A stretch of DNA of 64,000 nucleotides from Cryptosporangium phraense (GCF_006912135.1 NZ_VIRS01000002.1:372001-436000); one strand, 5' to 3'; shown: positions 1 through 9,412, numbered from the stretch's first letter. The notes: generated by a model from the letters alone, not told the origin. Program-made: numbers and translations.

Positions 1-149
1 CCGGGCACGACGATCGGCCACGAGCCGTTCACCAGCGGCCCGAAGAACAGCAGGTAGAGCATCGGCTGCAGCAGGCCGAAGAGCACGCCGACCTTGGTCC
101 GCAGCGTCTGCCGCATCGCCCGCTGAAAGATCAACCACGTTGCCGTCAT
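1..149 (-). CDS. ABC-2 type exporter permease, N-terminal part (runs off window)
   Basis: Only the first 49 codons are present. They read MTATWLIFQRAMRQTLRT, then a hydrophobic stretch (VGVLFGLLQPMLYLLFF) typical of the first membrane segment of DrrB-like ABC-2 permeases. The ATG at 149-147 overlaps the TGA of the upstream ATPase gene (ATGA), so the two are translationally coupled and probably form one exporter for a drug or lipid. Substrate cannot be read from the sequence. The frame is open to the window edge. Confidence 0.8.
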   Translation of the reverse strand, partial: MTATWLIFQRAMRQTLRTKVGVLFGLLQPMLYLLFFGPLVNGSWPIVVP

Positions 150-850
150 GCCGTCAACGCCAGGTAGACCTCGTCCAGCGTGGAGTTCCCGCCCAGGCTC
201 GCCTTCAGCGCGCCCGGGGAGTCGTCGGCGATCACCCGGCCGGCGTCGATGACGACGACGCGGTCGCACAGCGCGTCCGCCTCGTCGAGGTAGTGGGTGC
301 TGAGGACGACGGTCGCGCCGGCGTCCCGGGCCTCGCGGACGCAGGCCCAGAGCGTGGCCCGGCTACCCGGATCGAGGCCGGTGCTCGGCTCGTCGAGGAA
401 CAGCACGGCCGGCCGGTGGACGAGCCCGAGCGCCAGGTCGAGGCGACGGCGCTGACCGCCGGAGAGCTGGCCGGTGGGGCGGTCGGTGAGCTCGAAGGTT
501 TTCATCAGCTCCGCGGCCCGAGCTCCCGCGGCGGTCAACCCGTGCAGGCGGCCCTGCAGGATCAGCTCCTCCGACACCGTGCAGGTCGGATCGGTGCTGT
601 TGCCCTGGGCGACCGCGCCGATCCGTCGTCGCACTCCGGCCGGATCGGACACCAGATCGGCCCCGGCGATCGTCGCGGTGCCCGCGGTGGGGCGGAGCAG
701 CGTGGTGAGCATCCGCATCGTCGTGGTCTTGCCCGCGCCGTTGGGGCCGAGCAACCCGACGATCTGACCGGGCCCGACGTCCAGATCGAGCCCGGCCAGC
801 GCGACCACCGGCCCCGGAAACTCCTTGCGCAGTCCTCGAATCGTCAACAT
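146..850 (-). CDS. ABC exporter ATP-binding protein (DrrA-like)
   Basis: This is a 234-residue nucleotide-binding subunit of an ABC-2 type exporter. Walker A is GPNGAGKTT at residues 35-43, the signature is LSGGQRRR, and Walker B is VLFLDEPSTGLD, followed by the H-loop in VVLSTHYLDEA. The protein ends shortly after the ATPase core, as in DrrA-type efflux ATPases. I chose the ATG at 850 (MLTIRGLRK) because homologues begin there; the frame is open 15 codons further upstream, into the regulatory region. The TGA overlaps the permease ATG. Divergent transcription from the TetR gene suggests that regulator controls it. Confidence 0.93.
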   Translation of the reverse strand: MLTIRGLRKEFPGPVVALAGLDLDVGPGQIVGLLGPNGAGKTTTMRMLTTLLRPTAGTATIAGADLVSDPAGVRRRIGAVAQGNSTDPTCTVSEELILQGRLHGLTAAGARAAELMKTFELTDRPTGQLSGGQRRRLDLALGLVHRPAVLFLDEPSTGLDPGSRATLWACVREARDAGATVVLSTHYLDEADALCDRVVVIDAGRVIADDSPGALKASLGGNSTLDEVYLALTA

Positions 851-921
851 GGTGACCACAAAAACAGAGTCACACCAAAATTGCAACGGCACCAAATTTA
901 GGGTGAGTTAGGATCGCCGGC
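851..921. promoter_or_regulatory. Divergent promoter and likely TetR operator
   Basis: This 71-bp, AT-richer gap separates the exporter and TetR genes. It contains an imperfect inverted repeat with arms 870-882 and 894-906 (10 of 13 positions pair), overlapping two direct copies of CACCAAA. A TAGGAT box at 909-914 lies 7 nt before the TetR ATG, the pattern of a leaderless actinobacterial promoter. The repeat lies just upstream of that box, so binding there could repress both directions. Operator function is inferred from position and symmetry. Confidence 0.55.
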
Positions 922-1560
922 ATGTCGTTGCGGGAACGGAAGAAGGCCCAGACCAGGCTGCTGATCGCCGACATCGCGATGGGGCTGTTCGCCGAGCGCG
1001 GCTTCGACGGCGTCACGGTCGCCGAGGTCGCGCGGGCGGCCGACGTCTCGGTCAACACGGTCTTCAACTACTTCCCCACGAAGGAGGACCTGTTCTTCGA
1101 CCGGGAGGCCGAGGTCGAGGACTCGCTGGCCGCGGTCGTCCGGGCCCGGCGGCCGGGGGAGAGCGTGATCGGCGCGCTGCGCCGCTGGGTGGTCGAGGGC
1201 TTCGACACGGACCTGTGGGCGACCGGCCTCTGGCCCGAGGCCGCCGACTTCTTCCGGCTCGTCGACGACAGCCCGTCGCTCCGGGCCCGGACGCGGGAGC
1301 TGGGGGAGCGCACCGAGAACGCCCTCGCGCGCACGCTCGCCACCGAGACCGGTGCCGGTCCGGACGACCCGATGCCGAGCCTGGTGGCCGGCTTGGTGGC
1401 CGGCAGCAGGCACGCGGTGCTGGCCGAGGCCCGCCGACGGTTGCTCGCCGGCGAGCCGTTCGACGTCGTCAAGACCTGGGCCCGGGACGCCTACCAGCGC
1501 GCGTTCGACCTGCTGGAGAACGGTGTCCCTAGGAACTACGGGGTGACCGAGGTGCGCTGA
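922..1560 (+). CDS. TetR/AcrR family transcriptional regulator
   Basis: The 212-residue protein has an N-terminal TetR helix-turn-helix at about residues 10-55 (LIADIAMGLFAERGFDGV, then VAEVARAADVSVNTVFNYF and KEDLF). A variable helical ligand-binding domain follows. It is divergent from the drug-type ABC exporter, the usual arrangement for a local repressor relieved by the exporter substrate. The start is fixed by a TAGGAT box 7 nt upstream and no Shine-Dalgarno sequence, so the mRNA is probably leaderless. The 3' end overlaps the convergent histidine kinase gene by 32 nt. Confidence 0.93.
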   Translation: MSLRERKKAQTRLLIADIAMGLFAERGFDGVTVAEVARAADVSVNTVFNYFPTKEDLFFDREAEVEDSLAAVVRARRPGESVIGALRRWVVEGFDTDLWATGLWPEAADFFRLVDDSPSLRARTRELGERTENALARTLATETGAGPDDPMPSLVAGLVAGSRHAVLAEARRRLLAGEPFDVVKTWARDAYQRAFDLLENGVPRNYGVTEVR

Positions 1561-3136
1561 CCGAGCGCTGCGCACCGGTCACCTGGTCGACGTAGTGCTG
1601 CGGATAGGCCTCGCCGTGCGGGTGGTGCTCCAGCTTGCCGCCCTCGTCGACGACGCCGGGCATCCGGATCATCACCCGGGTGCCCGAGTTGACGTCGCTG
1701 CTCAGGCCGACGGCGCCGCCCTGGGCGGTGACCAGCGCGTGGACGATGGCCAGGCCCAGCCCGCTGCCGCCGGTGGCCCGGGTGCGGCCCGAGTCGGCCC
1801 GCCAGAACCGTTCGAACGCGTGGGCGGCCTGTTCCGGCGTCATGCCCGGGCCCTCGTCGGCGACCATCAGCAGGACCGAGTGACCGTCCGGCCGGGCGCC
1901 GAGCCGGATCGGGCGCGGCCCCGGCGTGTGGATCGCCGCGTTGCGCAGCAGGTTGCCGAGCACTTGGAGCAGCACCTCGCGGTCGCCCACCACGGCCAGC
2001 CCGGTGTTCGGGGTGTCGACGACGAACGGGCGGGCCGGGTGCGCGGCGCCGGCCCGGTCGGCGGCCTCGTCGAGCAGCTCGTCGACCGGAACCGGGCCGA
2101 GGTCGGGCGCGGCCGAGTCCTGGTCGGTGCGGGCGAGCAGCAGCAGGTCGTCGACGAGCCGAGCCATCCGGTCGCCCTCGGTCTCGATCCGGCGGAGCGC
2201 GTCCTGGGTCGCGGCCGGGTCCTCGGCGCCGATCGTGGTGGCGCGGAGGCGTTCGAGTTCGGCGTAGCCGCGGAGTGACGTGAGCGGGGTGCGGAGTTCG
2301 TGCGAGGCGTCGGCGAGGAAGCGGCGCATGCGTTCCTCGTTCTCCACGCGCTGGGCGTAGGCGACCTGGGCCGCGCCGAGCATCGTGTTGACGGCCTCGG
2401 TGAGCTGGCCGACCTCGGTGCGCGGGTCGCTCGGCGGGACGCGCCGTTCGAGGCCGCTGCCGTGCTGCGACAGGTTCTCGGCGATCTCGTGCGCGGTGCG
2501 ACTCACCCGGGTCAACGGCTGCAACCCAGCCCGAACCCCGTAAGCCCCGAGCCCGATGGCCGCCAGCACGGCCGCGCCCCCGACGGCCAACTCGAGCAGC
2601 AGCAGCCGGGTCAGGCTGCCGTCGGTCTCGTCGGTGGAGATCGCGGTGAGCAGGATGTATCCGTCGTCGAGCGGCTGAGCCATCGCCCGCATCTTGAGTC
2701 CGTCGGTGGTCGTGACGGTCCGGGTGTCGTCCTTGGTCCTGGCCGCGTCGACGACTTCGTTCTTGTCGTCGTCGGTCAGCGACAACAGGATGCTCTGCGT
2801 CGTACCCAGGGTGCTGCTGGTGACCGTGATCTTCGACCACACCGGCGTGCCGTTGGGCTGGACCAGCGAGAACAGGAACACCGACGTGTGCGGGCCGAAA
2901 CCGGGAATCGGGAATCCGGCGTCGTCGAGTTCGCCGCTGGGCAGGCCGGTAGCGATCTGCCGGTTCATCGCGTCGGCGAAACGGCCGCCGCTCATGCCGT
3001 GCAGCTGTTCGTCGAGCCGGTTGTACAGGTAGGCGCGGAGGGCCAGCCAGGTGGCGGCTCCTCCGGTGGCCAGGGCGAAGATCGTGACCGCGACGACGAC
3101 CGCCACCAGGCGGGTACGCAGCGAAAGACGAGTCAT
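1529..3136 (-). CDS. Sensor histidine kinase (OmpR-partner type)
   Basis: This 535-residue membrane kinase pairs with the response regulator just upstream. It has a transmembrane segment near residues 8-30, an extracytoplasmic sensor region of about 140 residues and a second membrane segment near 178-205. HAMP follows, then HisKA with the phospho-accepting His in ASHELRTPLTSLRGY. The HATPase_c domain has the N box (NLLRNAA), DEGPGM and GGSGLGLAIVHAL. The start lies 13 nt after the regulator stop. The last ~30 residues are basic and polar, and overlap the TetR gene tail. Confidence 0.94.
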   Translation of the reverse strand: MTRLSLRTRLVAVVVAVTIFALATGGAATWLALRAYLYNRLDEQLHGMSGGRFADAMNRQIATGLPSGELDDAGFPIPGFGPHTSVFLFSLVQPNGTPVWSKITVTSSTLGTTQSILLSLTDDDKNEVVDAARTKDDTRTVTTTDGLKMRAMAQPLDDGYILLTAISTDETDGSLTRLLLLELAVGGAAVLAAIGLGAYGVRAGLQPLTRVSRTAHEIAENLSQHGSGLERRVPPSDPRTEVGQLTEAVNTMLGAAQVAYAQRVENEERMRRFLADASHELRTPLTSLRGYAELERLRATTIGAEDPAATQDALRRIETEGDRMARLVDDLLLLARTDQDSAAPDLGPVPVDELLDEAADRAGAAHPARPFVVDTPNTGLAVVGDREVLLQVLGNLLRNAAIHTPGPRPIRLGARPDGHSVLLMVADEGPGMTPEQAAHAFERFWRADSGRTRATGGSGLGLAIVHALVTAQGGAVGLSSDVNSGTRVMIRMPGVVDEGGKLEHHPHGEAYPQHYVDQVTGAQRSVSAPRSPRSS

Positions 3137-3149
3137 CTCCGCTCGAGCC

Positions 3150-3857
3150 TCATCGCGGAGCTTTCAGCACGTAGCCGGCGCCACGGACCGTGTGGATCAA
3201 CCGCGGTTCCACGTTGTCGATCTTCTTGCGCAGGTAGCCGATGTACAGCTCGACGATGTTCGACTGACCGCCGAAGTCGTACCGCCACACCCGCTCGAGA
3301 ATCTGCGCCTTGCTCACGACGACCCGCTCGTTGCGCATCAGGTACCGCAGCAACTCGAACTCGGTCGCGGTCAGGTGCACCTCCTGCCCGGCCCGGTGCA
3401 CCTCCCGGCTCTCCTCGTCCAGCTCCAGGTCGGCGACCTGGAGCGTCGCCGCCCGGGCCGGATCCGGGACCGCCCGGCGCATCACCGCGTGCACCCGGGC
3501 CAGCAGCTCCTCGACCCGGAACGGCTTGACGACGTAGTCGTCCGCTCCGGCCCGCAGACCCGCGACGACGTCCCCGCTGGCGTCCCGCGCGGTCAGGAAG
3601 ATCACCGGCACCTCGGCCCCGGCCTCCCGAAGCCGGCGCAGCACACCGACCCCGTCCATCCCCCCGGCGTCCCCGAGCATGATGTCGAGCACCACCAGGT
3701 CCGGGTCGTGTTCGGCCACGGCGGCGAGCGCACCGGGAGCGGTGTCGGCCACCACCGTGGTGAACCCGTCCAGGCGGAGGGCTGTCGACACGAGGTGCGA
3801 GACGTTCTCCTCGTCGTCCACGACGAGGACTCGGCGCTGTCCGGCACGGTCGTTCAT
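3150..3857 (-). CDS. OmpR-family response regulator
   Basis: This is a 235-residue DNA-binding regulator. The receiver domain has acidic residues D14-D15, the phospho-accepting D58 (VVLDIM) and the conserved Lys in VVKPFR. A C-terminal winged helix follows (TATEFELLRYL, then IVELYIGYLRKKID and VRGAGYVL). I used the ATG at 3857 (MNDRAGQRRVLVVDDEE); the frame extends 21 codons further without recognisable conservation. It is the first gene of a two-gene operon with the kinase at 1529-3136. The signal sensed is unknown. Confidence 0.94.
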   Translation of the reverse strand: MNDRAGQRRVLVVDDEENVSHLVSTALRLDGFTTVVADTAPGALAAVAEHDPDLVVLDIMLGDAGGMDGVGVLRRLREAGAEVPVIFLTARDASGDVVAGLRAGADDYVVKPFRVEELLARVHAVMRRAVPDPARAATLQVADLELDEESREVHRAGQEVHLTATEFELLRYLMRNERVVVSKAQILERVWRYDFGGQSNIVELYIGYLRKKIDNVEPRLIHTVRGAGYVLKAPR

Positions 3858-3965
3858 GCTGTCCAGCCTGACACGCGGGAGGAGCGATTCGTCGTCATGC
3901 CACCCACGATGATCAGGCACCCTGAGCGGAAACTGTGTCGATCCTGTGCCCGAGCTGTGAAGCCC

Positions 3966-4160
3966 TCACTCGGGCGTGGCGCGGGCGGCCTCCAGCCGGG
4001 CCCGAGCGCCGTCCAGCCACTCCTGGCATACGGTCGCGAGCTGCTCACCGCGCTCCCAGAGCGCCAGCGCCTCCTCGAGCGTCGTGCCGCCGGCCTCCAG
4101 GCGCGCGACGACCTCCACCAGCTGCGCGCGGGCGTCCTCGTAGCTCAGCCGTTCCGCCAT
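3966..4160 (-). CDS. xseB: Exodeoxyribonuclease VII small subunit
   Basis: The 64-residue product matches the small subunit of exonuclease VII, which binds the large subunit XseA and degrades single-stranded DNA. SYEDARAQLVEVVARLE and TTLEEALALWERGEQL are the conserved coiled-coil helices. The ATG is preceded by TAGGCT at 4173-4168 (minus strand) with a 7-nt spacer and no Shine-Dalgarno, so it is probably leaderless. Unlike the usual xseA-xseB operon, the two genes here are separated by about 730 bp that carry an oppositely oriented secreted-protein gene. Confidence 0.95.
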   Translation of the reverse strand: MAERLSYEDARAQLVEVVARLEAGGTTLEEALALWERGEQLATVCQEWLDGARARLEAARATPE

Positions 4161-4316
4161 GGCGGCCAGCCTACGGCCTTCCCGCGCCGGGTGGCCGAGG
4201 CCTCGACCCTGGGGTCAGTTTCCGACATTACTCCCGTAAAGGGTGATTGCCCGTCTTCCCGTCGGAAAGGTCCGGAGGAGTCCGGCGCCGAGGCCGGACC
4301 CGGGGAAGGAGTTCTC

Positions 4317-4904
4317 ATGCGTAATCGACAGCGGATCTGCTCGGGCCTGGCGGTGGCCACAGCCGCAGCCTCAGCCACAGCCACGGTCGCGGTCGCGGTG
4401 CCCGCTCAGGCGGCCGCGCCCGAGCGCGGCGCCCAGACCGAGGTCACGTTCGACCGGACCGTCGTCGCTCAGCTCGCGCGGTGGGGCGTCTCCGTCCGTG
4501 CGGTGGACGCCGACCAGCGCGGCGGACGGGGCGACGACCTGCGGGTCACGTTCCGGGTCGACCGGATGGCCCGGCCGGGCGTGATCGAGCACCGCGGCAG
4601 CCTGGTGCTCGACAGCCCGCGCCGGCCGGACGTCGTGCTCACCCGGCCGACCGTCGACCTCGATCGGCACACGGTCAGCTTCGGGCTCGGCCGCGACCGG
4701 GTGACGCTGCTCTCGGTCACCGACCGCACGCAGGAGCGCGACCGCCGCGGCCCGGACCGCGACCGTGCCGACCGCACCGACCGGGACGTCAGCCTGCGCC
4801 TGACCCGCGAGGGCGAGCAGACGCTCGACCGTGCCTTCGGCACGACCTGGTTCTGGACCGGCCAGCCGATCGGCACCGCCGAGGTGCACCTCAGCTCTCG
4901 GTGA
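4317..4904 (+). CDS. Secreted protein of unknown function
   Basis: The 195-residue product begins with a classic Sec signal peptide: MRNRQR, a hydrophobic Ala/Val/Thr-rich core, then AVPAQA just before the likely cleavage near residue 31. The mature part looks beta-rich ([48 protein letters not shown]) and includes a charged Arg/Asp linker near residues 135-155. I recognise no catalytic motif. The ATG is chosen for its signal peptide and a strong AAGGAG 7 nt upstream. It sits between xseB and xseA on the opposite strand and overlaps the xseA 3' end by 14 nt. Confidence 0.8.
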   Translation: MRNRQRICSGLAVATAAASATATVAVAVPAQAAAPERGAQTEVTFDRTVVAQLARWGVSVRAVDADQRGGRGDDLRVTFRVDRMARPGVIEHRGSLVLDSPRRPDVVLTRPTVDLDRHTVSFGLGRDRVTLLSVTDRTQERDRRGPDRDRADRTDRDVSLRLTREGEQTLDRAFGTTWFWTGQPIGTAEVHLSSR

Positions 4905-6120
4905 CCGTCGCCGTCACTTCTCCGGACGCCAGACGGACGCGCAACGCGTCGCCGGTGGACGCGTCGGACGCGTCGCGCAGGACCGAGCCGTCCGACGTCT
5001 GGACGACCGCATAGCCGCGGTCGAGCGTCGCCTGCGGGGACAGCGCGCGCACCCGGGCCCGGACCTGCGCCAGCTCCCCGCCGGCGGCGTCGAGGCGGTG
5101 CCCGAGCGTGCGCCGGGCGCGCTCGCGCAGGCCGTCGACGTCGGCCTCGCGCTGGTCGATCAGAACGGTGGGCTGCGCGAACGCCGGCCGCGACCGGACG
5201 CCGTCGAGCCACTGCTGCCCGGCCTCGAGCCGGGAGACGATGCAGCGCAGCATCCGCTGCCGGGCCGCGTCGATGCGCTGGCGTTCCTCGCTCAGGTCGG
5301 GCACCACGCGCTTGGCCGCGTCGGTCGGGGTCGAGCACCGGACGTCGGCCACGTAGTCGACGAGCGGCGTGTCGGTCTCGTGCCCGATCGCGCTGACGAT
5401 CGGGGTCCGGCAGCTGAACACCGCCCGGCAGAGCGTCTCGTCGCTGAACGGCAGGAGGTCCTCGACCGAGCCGCCGCCGCGGGCCAGGATGATCACGTCG
5501 ACGTCGGGGTCCTTGTCGAGCTCGCGGAGCGCGTCGAGGATCTGCGGCACCGCCTGCGTGCCCTGCACCGCGACCGGGCGCACCTCGAACCGCACCGCCG
5601 GCCAGCGGCGCTTGGCGTTCTCCAGGACGTCCCGCTCGGCCGCGCTGGCCCGGCCGGTGACCAGGCCGATCGTTCCGGGCAGGAACGGCAGCTTGCGCTT
5701 GCGCTCGACGGCGAACAGGCCCTCGGCGGCCAGCAGCTCCTTCAGGCGCGCCAGCCGGGCGAGCAGCTCGCCGATGCCGACCGCGCGCAGCTCGGTGGCG
5801 CGGAGCGAGAGCGTCCCGCGCTGGAGGTAGTAGTCGGGCTTCGCGTGGACCAGCACCCGGGCGCCCTCGGTCAGCGGCGGCTGCACCGCGTCGTACACGA
5901 TTCGCGCGCAGGTGACCGAGACGCTGATGTCGGCGGCGGGATCACGCAGGGTGAGGAAGACCGTCGGGGCGCCGGGCCGGCGCGACACCTGTGCGACCTG
6001 CCCCTCGACCCAGACCTCGCCCAGCCGGGCGACCCACTGACCGATCTTCATGCTGACGACGCGGACCGGCCAGGGCGCGTCGGCGGTGCTCTGCGGGCGC
6101 GAGGTGGCGGCTTCGGTCAC
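4891..6120 (-). CDS. xseA: Exodeoxyribonuclease VII large subunit
   Basis: The 409-residue product has the N-terminal OB-fold ([16 protein letters not shown] to the [15 protein letters not shown] region). The catalytic domain contains [36 protein letters not shown] and [20 protein letters not shown], all hallmarks of XseA. The long helical C-terminal region binds XseB. The GTG start has TAGGCT at 6132-6127 and a 6-nt spacer, again a leaderless pattern, nearly identical to the xseB promoter box. Length is normal for actinobacterial XseA. Confidence 0.96.
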   Translation of the reverse strand: MTEAATSRPQSTADAPWPVRVVSMKIGQWVARLGEVWVEGQVAQVSRRPGAPTVFLTLRDPAADISVSVTCARIVYDAVQPPLTEGARVLVHAKPDYYLQRGTLSLRATELRAVGIGELLARLARLKELLAAEGLFAVERKRKLPFLPGTIGLVTGRASAAERDVLENAKRRWPAVRFEVRPVAVQGTQAVPQILDALRELDKDPDVDVIILARGGGSVEDLLPFSDETLCRAVFSCRTPIVSAIGHETDTPLVDYVADVRCSTPTDAAKRVVPDLSEERQRIDAARQRMLRCIVSRLEAGQQWLDGVRSRPAFAQPTVLIDQREADVDGLRERARRTLGHRLDAAGGELAQVRARVRALSPQATLDRGYAVVQTSDGSVLRDASDASTGDALRVRLASGEVTATVTES

Positions 6121-6322
6121 GCCGTGAGCCTACGTGGGGGCTACCTTCGTCCGCTTGCACTATTTGGTGCTAAACGGGCGTATTAGGTCGTTATCAACCG
6201 AACGGCTAACGAGTCTTCCTCCGCAAAGCCGGAAAGCTTTCACGGCCGGGAAATAGCTCCCTGAAAACACCTTTTGTCTGATTAGCTCCGTTCTGCCGCA
6301 AGATCCAAGGGAGGCAGAAATC
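6121..6322. promoter_or_regulatory. AT-richer divergent intergenic region and 5' UTR
   Basis: This 202-bp gap is clearly less GC-rich than its surroundings. It separates leaderless xseA from the secreted Trp-rich protein gene. It ends in a strong Shine-Dalgarno (GGGAGG, 6310-6315) 7 nt before the ATG at 6323. The long untranslated region suggests the downstream gene is regulated, but I recognise no riboswitch class in it. Confidence 0.4.
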
Positions 6323-6712
6323 ATGAACACCACGATCCGACGGACTTCGGTTCTACTGGCCGGCCTGACCCTGGCCGCCGGTGGCGTCCTCGGTCTGGCG
6401 AACCCGGCCTCGGCGGACAACGCCAAGGCTGCGACCACCCAGAACCAGACTGCTCGGGGCGCCCACGGGCACAACTGGAACGGCTGGGACGACGACGACT
6501 GGGACTTCCGCGGGCTGTACAACAGCCGCTGGGCCTGCGAGCGGGCCGGCCAGTGGCAGACCCGGGGCTGGCGCGGTGACGACTACGTCTGCGTCCGCAG
6601 CAACCAGTGGCGTCGCGGCTGGGACCGTCGCAACACCTACGGCAACTGGGGCGGCGAGTGGGACCGCTGGGGTCACCGCTACGGCGTCTGGGCGCTGTAC
6701 GTCGAGGACTGA
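6323..6712 (+). CDS. Small secreted Trp/Asp/Arg-rich protein
   Basis: The 129-residue product has a Sec signal peptide (MNTTIRRTSVLLAGLTLAAG, then a cut after PASA at about residue 31). The mature region is unusual in composition: many Trp, Gly, Asp and Arg residues (HNWNGWDDDDWDF, GWRGDDYVCVRSNQW, NWGGEWDRWGHRYG) and only two Cys (WACERAG and YVCVR), which could form one disulfide outside the cell. I recognise no enzyme motif. A strong GGGAGG ribosome site supports the start, and a hairpin terminator follows at once. Confidence 0.85.
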   Translation: MNTTIRRTSVLLAGLTLAAGGVLGLANPASADNAKAATTQNQTARGAHGHNWNGWDDDDWDFRGLYNSRWACERAGQWQTRGWRGDDYVCVRSNQWRRGWDRRNTYGNWGGEWDRWGHRYGVWALYVED

Positions 6713-6745
6713 CGCGCTCCGTCAGGTGGCGGCCTGACTGCGCAT

Positions 6746-6777
6746 GGCCCCGGTCACCTCATCAGGTGGCCGGGGCC
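6746..6777 (+). terminator. GC-rich hairpin terminator
   Basis: Arms 6746-6759 and 6764-6777 pair at 13 of 14 positions around a 4-nt loop (CATC), followed by TTCGTCT. It lies 33 nt after the secreted-protein stop and 22 nt before ispH, so it should insulate ispH. Confidence 0.8.
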
Positions 6778-6799
6778 TTCGTCTGCCTACGATGGGGAC

Positions 6800-7762
6800 A
6801 TGACTTCCGCGAAGCGCGTCCTGCTCGCCAAGCCCCGGGGCTATTGCGCCGGCGTCGACCGCGCGGTCGTCACGGTCGAGAAAGCGCTGGAACTGTACGG
6901 CGCCCCGGTTTACGTGCGGAAGCAGATCGTGCACAACCGGCACGTCGTCTCCGAACTCGAGAAGCGCGGTGCGATCTTCGTCGAGGAGACCGACGAGGTG
7001 CCCGAGGGCGCGACCGTCATCTTCTCCGCGCACGGGGTCGCGCCGGTCGTGCACCAGGAGGCCGCCGCGCGAAACCTGAGGTCGATCGACGCGACCTGCC
7101 CGCTGGTCACCAAGGTCCACCACGAGGCCCGCCGGTTCGCCGCCGCCGACTACGACATCCTGCTCATCGGCCACGAAGGCCACGAGGAGGTCATCGGCAC
7201 CAGCGGCGAGGCGCCCGACCACGTCCACCTGGTCGACGGGCCGGACGACGTCGCCAACGTCACCGTGCGTGACGAGTCGAAGGTCGTCTGGCTCTCCCAG
7301 ACGACGCTGTCGGTGGACGAGACCAACGCCACCGTCGACCGGCTCAAGACCCGGTTCCCGCTGCTGGAGTCGCCGCCCAGCGACGACATCTGCTACGCGA
7401 CGACGAACCGGCAGCAGGCTGTGAAGGACATCGCCGCCCGGTGCGAGCTCGTGCTGGTCGTCGGGTCGCGGAACTCGTCGAACTCGGTGCGGCTGGTCGA
7501 GGTGGCCAAGCAGGCCGGCGCGAACGACGCCCGTCTGGTCGACTTCGCCCACCAGATCGACGAGGCCTGGCTCGAGGGCGTGACGACCGTCGGCCTGACG
7601 TCCGGGGCGTCGGTGCCGGAGGAGCTCGTCGAGCAGGTGCTGGCGTTCCTGGCCGAGCGCGGCTACGGCGAGGTCGAGGAGATCCTGTCGGCGCAGGAGA
7701 AGCTCGCGTTCTCGCTGCCCCAGGAGCTGCGCCGCGACCTGAAGGCCGCCGCGAAGGCTTAA
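6800..7762 (+). CDS. ispH: 4-hydroxy-3-methylbut-2-enyl diphosphate reductase
   Basis: This [4Fe-4S] enzyme makes isopentenyl and dimethylallyl diphosphate in the last step of the MEP isoprenoid pathway. The 320-residue protein has the three cluster cysteines in [12 protein letters not shown] (C16), [14 protein letters not shown] and [14 protein letters not shown]. Substrate-binding motifs [16 protein letters not shown] and TSGASVPE are also present. TACGAT at 6788-6793 with a 6-nt spacer before the ATG indicates a leaderless transcript. It appears monocistronic. Confidence 0.97.
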   Translation: MTSAKRVLLAKPRGYCAGVDRAVVTVEKALELYGAPVYVRKQIVHNRHVVSELEKRGAIFVEETDEVPEGATVIFSAHGVAPVVHQEAAARNLRSIDATCPLVTKVHHEARRFAAADYDILLIGHEGHEEVIGTSGEAPDHVHLVDGPDDVANVTVRDESKVVWLSQTTLSVDETNATVDRLKTRFPLLESPPSDDICYATTNRQQAVKDIAARCELVLVVGSRNSSNSVRLVEVAKQAGANDARLVDFAHQIDEAWLEGVTTVGLTSGASVPEELVEQVLAFLAERGYGEVEEILSAQEKLAFSLPQELRRDLKAAAKA

Positions 7763-7825
7763 CTGCGTCGGTCTCCCGCCGATGGTGGAGTGCCCGAACT
7801 CTGGTTTGTTGTCGGGAGACTCCGC

Positions 7826-9412
7826 ATGTCTTTCCTAGGCGACCGGTCGGTTGGTCAGAAGCTGTCGGCTTTCGCGGTCCTCGCGGTGATAGGTGCGCTC
7901 GGTGTCGGTGCCGTCGGCGTGCACGGCTTGTCCGTCGCCCACGACTCGGCCGAGCGCGTCCTCGTCGCCGGTGACCTGACCCGCGCCACGCTCCAGGCCG
8001 ACATGGATCACGACGCGATCCGCGGCGACGTGCTGCTCGCGCTGGTCGGAGGCGTGAGCCTCAGCGACGTCCGTAGTGAGTTCGAAGCGCACGCGGCCGA
8101 GCTCGGTGCGCTGGTCGTCCGCGTCCGCGACGCGGGGGTCTCCTCCGCGGTCACCGCGGCCGCGACCCGGTCGCTGACCGCGATCGACAACTACCGGACC
8201 CGGGCGGACGCCGTCCTGCGCGCCGCCGCGACCGACCGGAACCGCGCCCGCGCGCTGCTCCCGGCGTTCAACGCCGCGTTCACCGCGGTCGAGGAGGCGC
8301 TGCCCGAGGTGGCCGACGGCGTCCAGGCCCAGGCCGACCGCGAGGCGGCCCGGGTCGACGACGCCCGCCGGTCGGCGCTGATCTGGATCGTCGGCACCGG
8401 GGTGCTGCTCGCGCTGGTCGTGAGCGTCGCCGCGGCCGCACTGATCCGGTCGCTGGTGTCCCGGCTCCGGGCCGTCGAGCACGTCGTCGTCGGAATGGCC
8501 GGCGGGGACCTGAGCCGGCGGTCGAACGTCACCGGCCACGACGAGATCGGACGGCTCGGGCGCGAGCTCGACACCGCGGTCGGCAGCGTCGCCGGGATCG
8601 TGAGGTCGATCGGGTCGTCGGCGCAGCGGCTCTCGTCGTCGTCGGCCGAGTTGGTCAGCGTGGGGGAGCGGATCAGCGCGTCGGCGACCGGTGCGGCGTC
8701 CTCGGCCGGAACCGTCGCCACGACGGCGGAAGAGGTCTCCGCGCACGTGCAGGCCGTCTCGGCGGGGTCGGAGGAGATGGGCGTCTCGATCCAGGAGATC
8801 GCGCAGAACGCGGCCCGGGCCGCGGACGTCGCGACCTCGGCCGTGCGGGGCGCCGCCGGGGCCCGGGACACGGTCGAGCGGCTCGGCGCGTCGTCGGCCC
8901 AGGTCGGCGAGGTCGTGCAGGTCATCACGTCGATCGCCGAGCAGACGAACCTGCTGGCGCTGAACGCGACGATCGAGGCGGCCCGGGCCGGCGACCTCGG
9001 CAAGGGGTTCGCGGTCGTGGCCGGTGAGGTCAAGGACCTGGCCCAGGAGACCGCGCGGGCCACCGAGGACATCGCCCAGCGGGTCAGCGCGATCCAGGCC
9101 GACACCCAGGGTGCGGTCGTCGCGATCGCCGAGATCGCCGAGGTGATCGGTCAGATCAGCGAGTACCAGACGACGATCGCGGCCGCGGTCGAGGAGCAGA
9201 GCGCGACCGTGATCGAGATGAACCGGAGCGTCGCCGAGGCCGCGTCCGGAGCGATGGGCATCGCGACGACGATCCGGGGAGTGGCGGACGGGGCCGTGGC
9301 GATCAGCTCGCAGGCCGACGGCTCCCGCGGCTCGGCGGCCGAGGTGGCCGGCATGGCCGGCGAACTGGAACGCCTGGTGGCGGGATTTCAGTCCACCAGC
9401 TCGGGGGCCTGA
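7826..9412 (+). CDS. Methyl-accepting chemotaxis protein
   Basis: This 528-residue chemoreceptor has a membrane segment near residues 10-30, a helical ligand-binding region (4HB-like) to about 185, and a second membrane segment ([20 protein letters not shown]). HAMP follows ([17 protein letters not shown]), then the cytoplasmic signalling coiled coil. The highly conserved hairpin tip reads [20 protein letters not shown] followed by [22 protein letters not shown]. No che genes are in this window, so the kinase must be encoded elsewhere. The ATG at 7826 is preferred; the frame extends 12 codons upstream without a signal. Confidence 0.95.
   Translation: MSFLGDRSVGQKLSAFAVLAVIGALGVGAVGVHGLSVAHDSAERVLVAGDLTRATLQADMDHDAIRGDVLLALVGGVSLSDVRSEFEAHAAELGALVVRVRDAGVSSAVTAAATRSLTAIDNYRTRADAVLRAAATDRNRARALLPAFNAAFTAVEEALPEVADGVQAQADREAARVDDARRSALIWIVGTGVLLALVVSVAAAALIRSLVSRLRAVEHVVVGMAGGDLSRRSNVTGHDEIGRLGRELDTAVGSVAGIVRSIGSSAQRLSSSSAELVSVGERISASATGAASSAGTVATTAEEVSAHVQAVSAGSEEMGVSIQEIAQNAARAADVATSAVRGAAGARDTVERLGASSAQVGEVVQVITSIAEQTNLLALNATIEAARAGDLGKGFAVVAGEVKDLAQETARATEDIAQRVSAIQADTQGAVVAIAEIAEVIGQISEYQTTIAAAVEEQSATVIEMNRSVAEAASGAMGIATTIRGVADGAVAISSQADGSRGSAAEVAGMAGELERLVAGFQSTSSGA

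Noticed and set aside
3051-4316. Upstream part of a 617-codon frame ending at 4904
   Set aside because: It is antisense to the response regulator and xseB. The real gene starts at 4317 with a signal peptide and ribosome site.
6121-6322. Possible c-di-AMP (ydaO-type) riboswitch before the secreted protein
   Set aside because: Length and gene type would fit, but I could not find the conserved motifs of that class by eye.
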